NCBI RefSeq assembly: GCF_031951985.1
Contig: NZ_JAVLVU010000001.1
Coordinates: 1,674,001 to 1,738,000 of the forward strand
DNA length: 64,000 bases
Direction of reading: 5' to 3'
DNA from: Mucilaginibacter terrae
GTDB lineage: Bacteria; Bacteroidota; Bacteroidia; Sphingobacteriales; Sphingobacteriaceae
Below the pieces are notes generated by a model. It ran no database searches and was not told the DNA's origin. It worked only from the letters and a program-made list of their open reading frames with translations. Position 1 is the first letter of the stretch. Each line of letters starts with the position of its first letter. The position numbers and the translations under genes are program-made. This document shows, piece by piece, positions 63,991-64,000 of the stretch.

Positions 63991-64000
63991 ATGAAAAAGA
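63991..64000 (+). CDS. Start of the next transfer gene (probably traJ), 3' part outside window
   Basis: An ATG at 63991, followed by AAAAAGA, begins 5 bases after the previous stop. Only three codons are visible (M-K-K). By operon order a TraJ-like membrane protein is expected, but nothing in the window shows it. Confidence 0.35.

Noticed and set aside
1..64000. Integrase, attachment sites, CRISPR array, rRNA or tRNA genes
   Set aside because: No tyrosine or serine recombinase motifs, no regularly spaced repeats and no structural RNA signatures were seen; the ICE ends must lie outside the window.

Overview
The window looks like Bacteroidota DNA, most probably a Sphingobacteriaceae member (Mucilaginibacter/Pedobacter-like). 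The basis is the SusC/SusD pair, a DUF6520-like peptide, the TraE/TraF/TraG conjugation genes of the CTnDOT type, and promoters resembling the Bacteroidota TTTG / TAnnTTTG pattern. No rRNA, tRNA, integrase or CRISPR array was recognised. I read it as a large part of an integrative conjugative element (ICE). A mobilisation module (about 9.0-13.8 kb, minus strand) and a transfer operon (about 51.3-64 kb, plus strand, running off the end) flank nearly 40 kb of cargo.

Layout. (1) 0-8.6 kb, a defence-like island: the 3' part of an AAA_13-type ATPase; a three-gene set of SbcD/YhaO-like phosphoesterase, YhaN-like ATPase and an unknown protein; and a nuclease-STAND NTPase gene with a frameshift inside its Walker A motif. 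(2) 9-13.8 kb, mobilisation: coupling protein (frameshifted), relaxase (frameshifted at the catalytic His motif), MobA-like accessory protein, a hairpin cluster that is an oriT candidate, and a toprim/primase-like protein. (3) 13.9-25.6 kb, DNA-repair cargo: Hc1-like histone, SRAP, an ImuA-ImuB-DnaE2 mutasome operon, a helix-hairpin-helix protein, an AlkB-like dioxygenase, a secreted S1/P1 nuclease and ArdC antirestriction protein. (4) 26.1-33.1 kb, a candidate protease-based conflict system: a secreted protein, a CHASE2-like membrane sensor, a TPR-caspase and a CHAT-like protease. (5) 33.2-35.2 kb: a protein ending in a clamp-binding-like QLSLF tail, very strong hairpins, an XRE regulator and a probable structured RNA. 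(6) 35.3-42 kb: TlpA-like protein, SusC and SusD (both frameshifted), DUF6520-like peptide and MauE-like protein. (7) 42-51 kb: Crp-like regulator diverging from an alpha-oxoamine synthase / GNAT / seven-TM LuxR-type regulator operon (a possible signalling module), then unknown secreted and membrane proteins, an AraC regulator and an SDR. (8) 51.3-64 kb, transfer operon: TraE, a DUF1896-like protein, a giant methylase-helicase, TraF, the VirB4-like TraG ATPase, and three secreted paralogues ending in an LYG tail.

Five genes are each broken by exactly one base, and each becomes a normal full-length family member when that base is corrected. Base-calling or assembly error is therefore a serious alternative to true decay. 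The most unusual content is the CHASE2/CHAT/caspase cluster, the oxoamine synthase/7TM-LuxR cluster, and a set of large hairpins in the non-coding gaps of the element.
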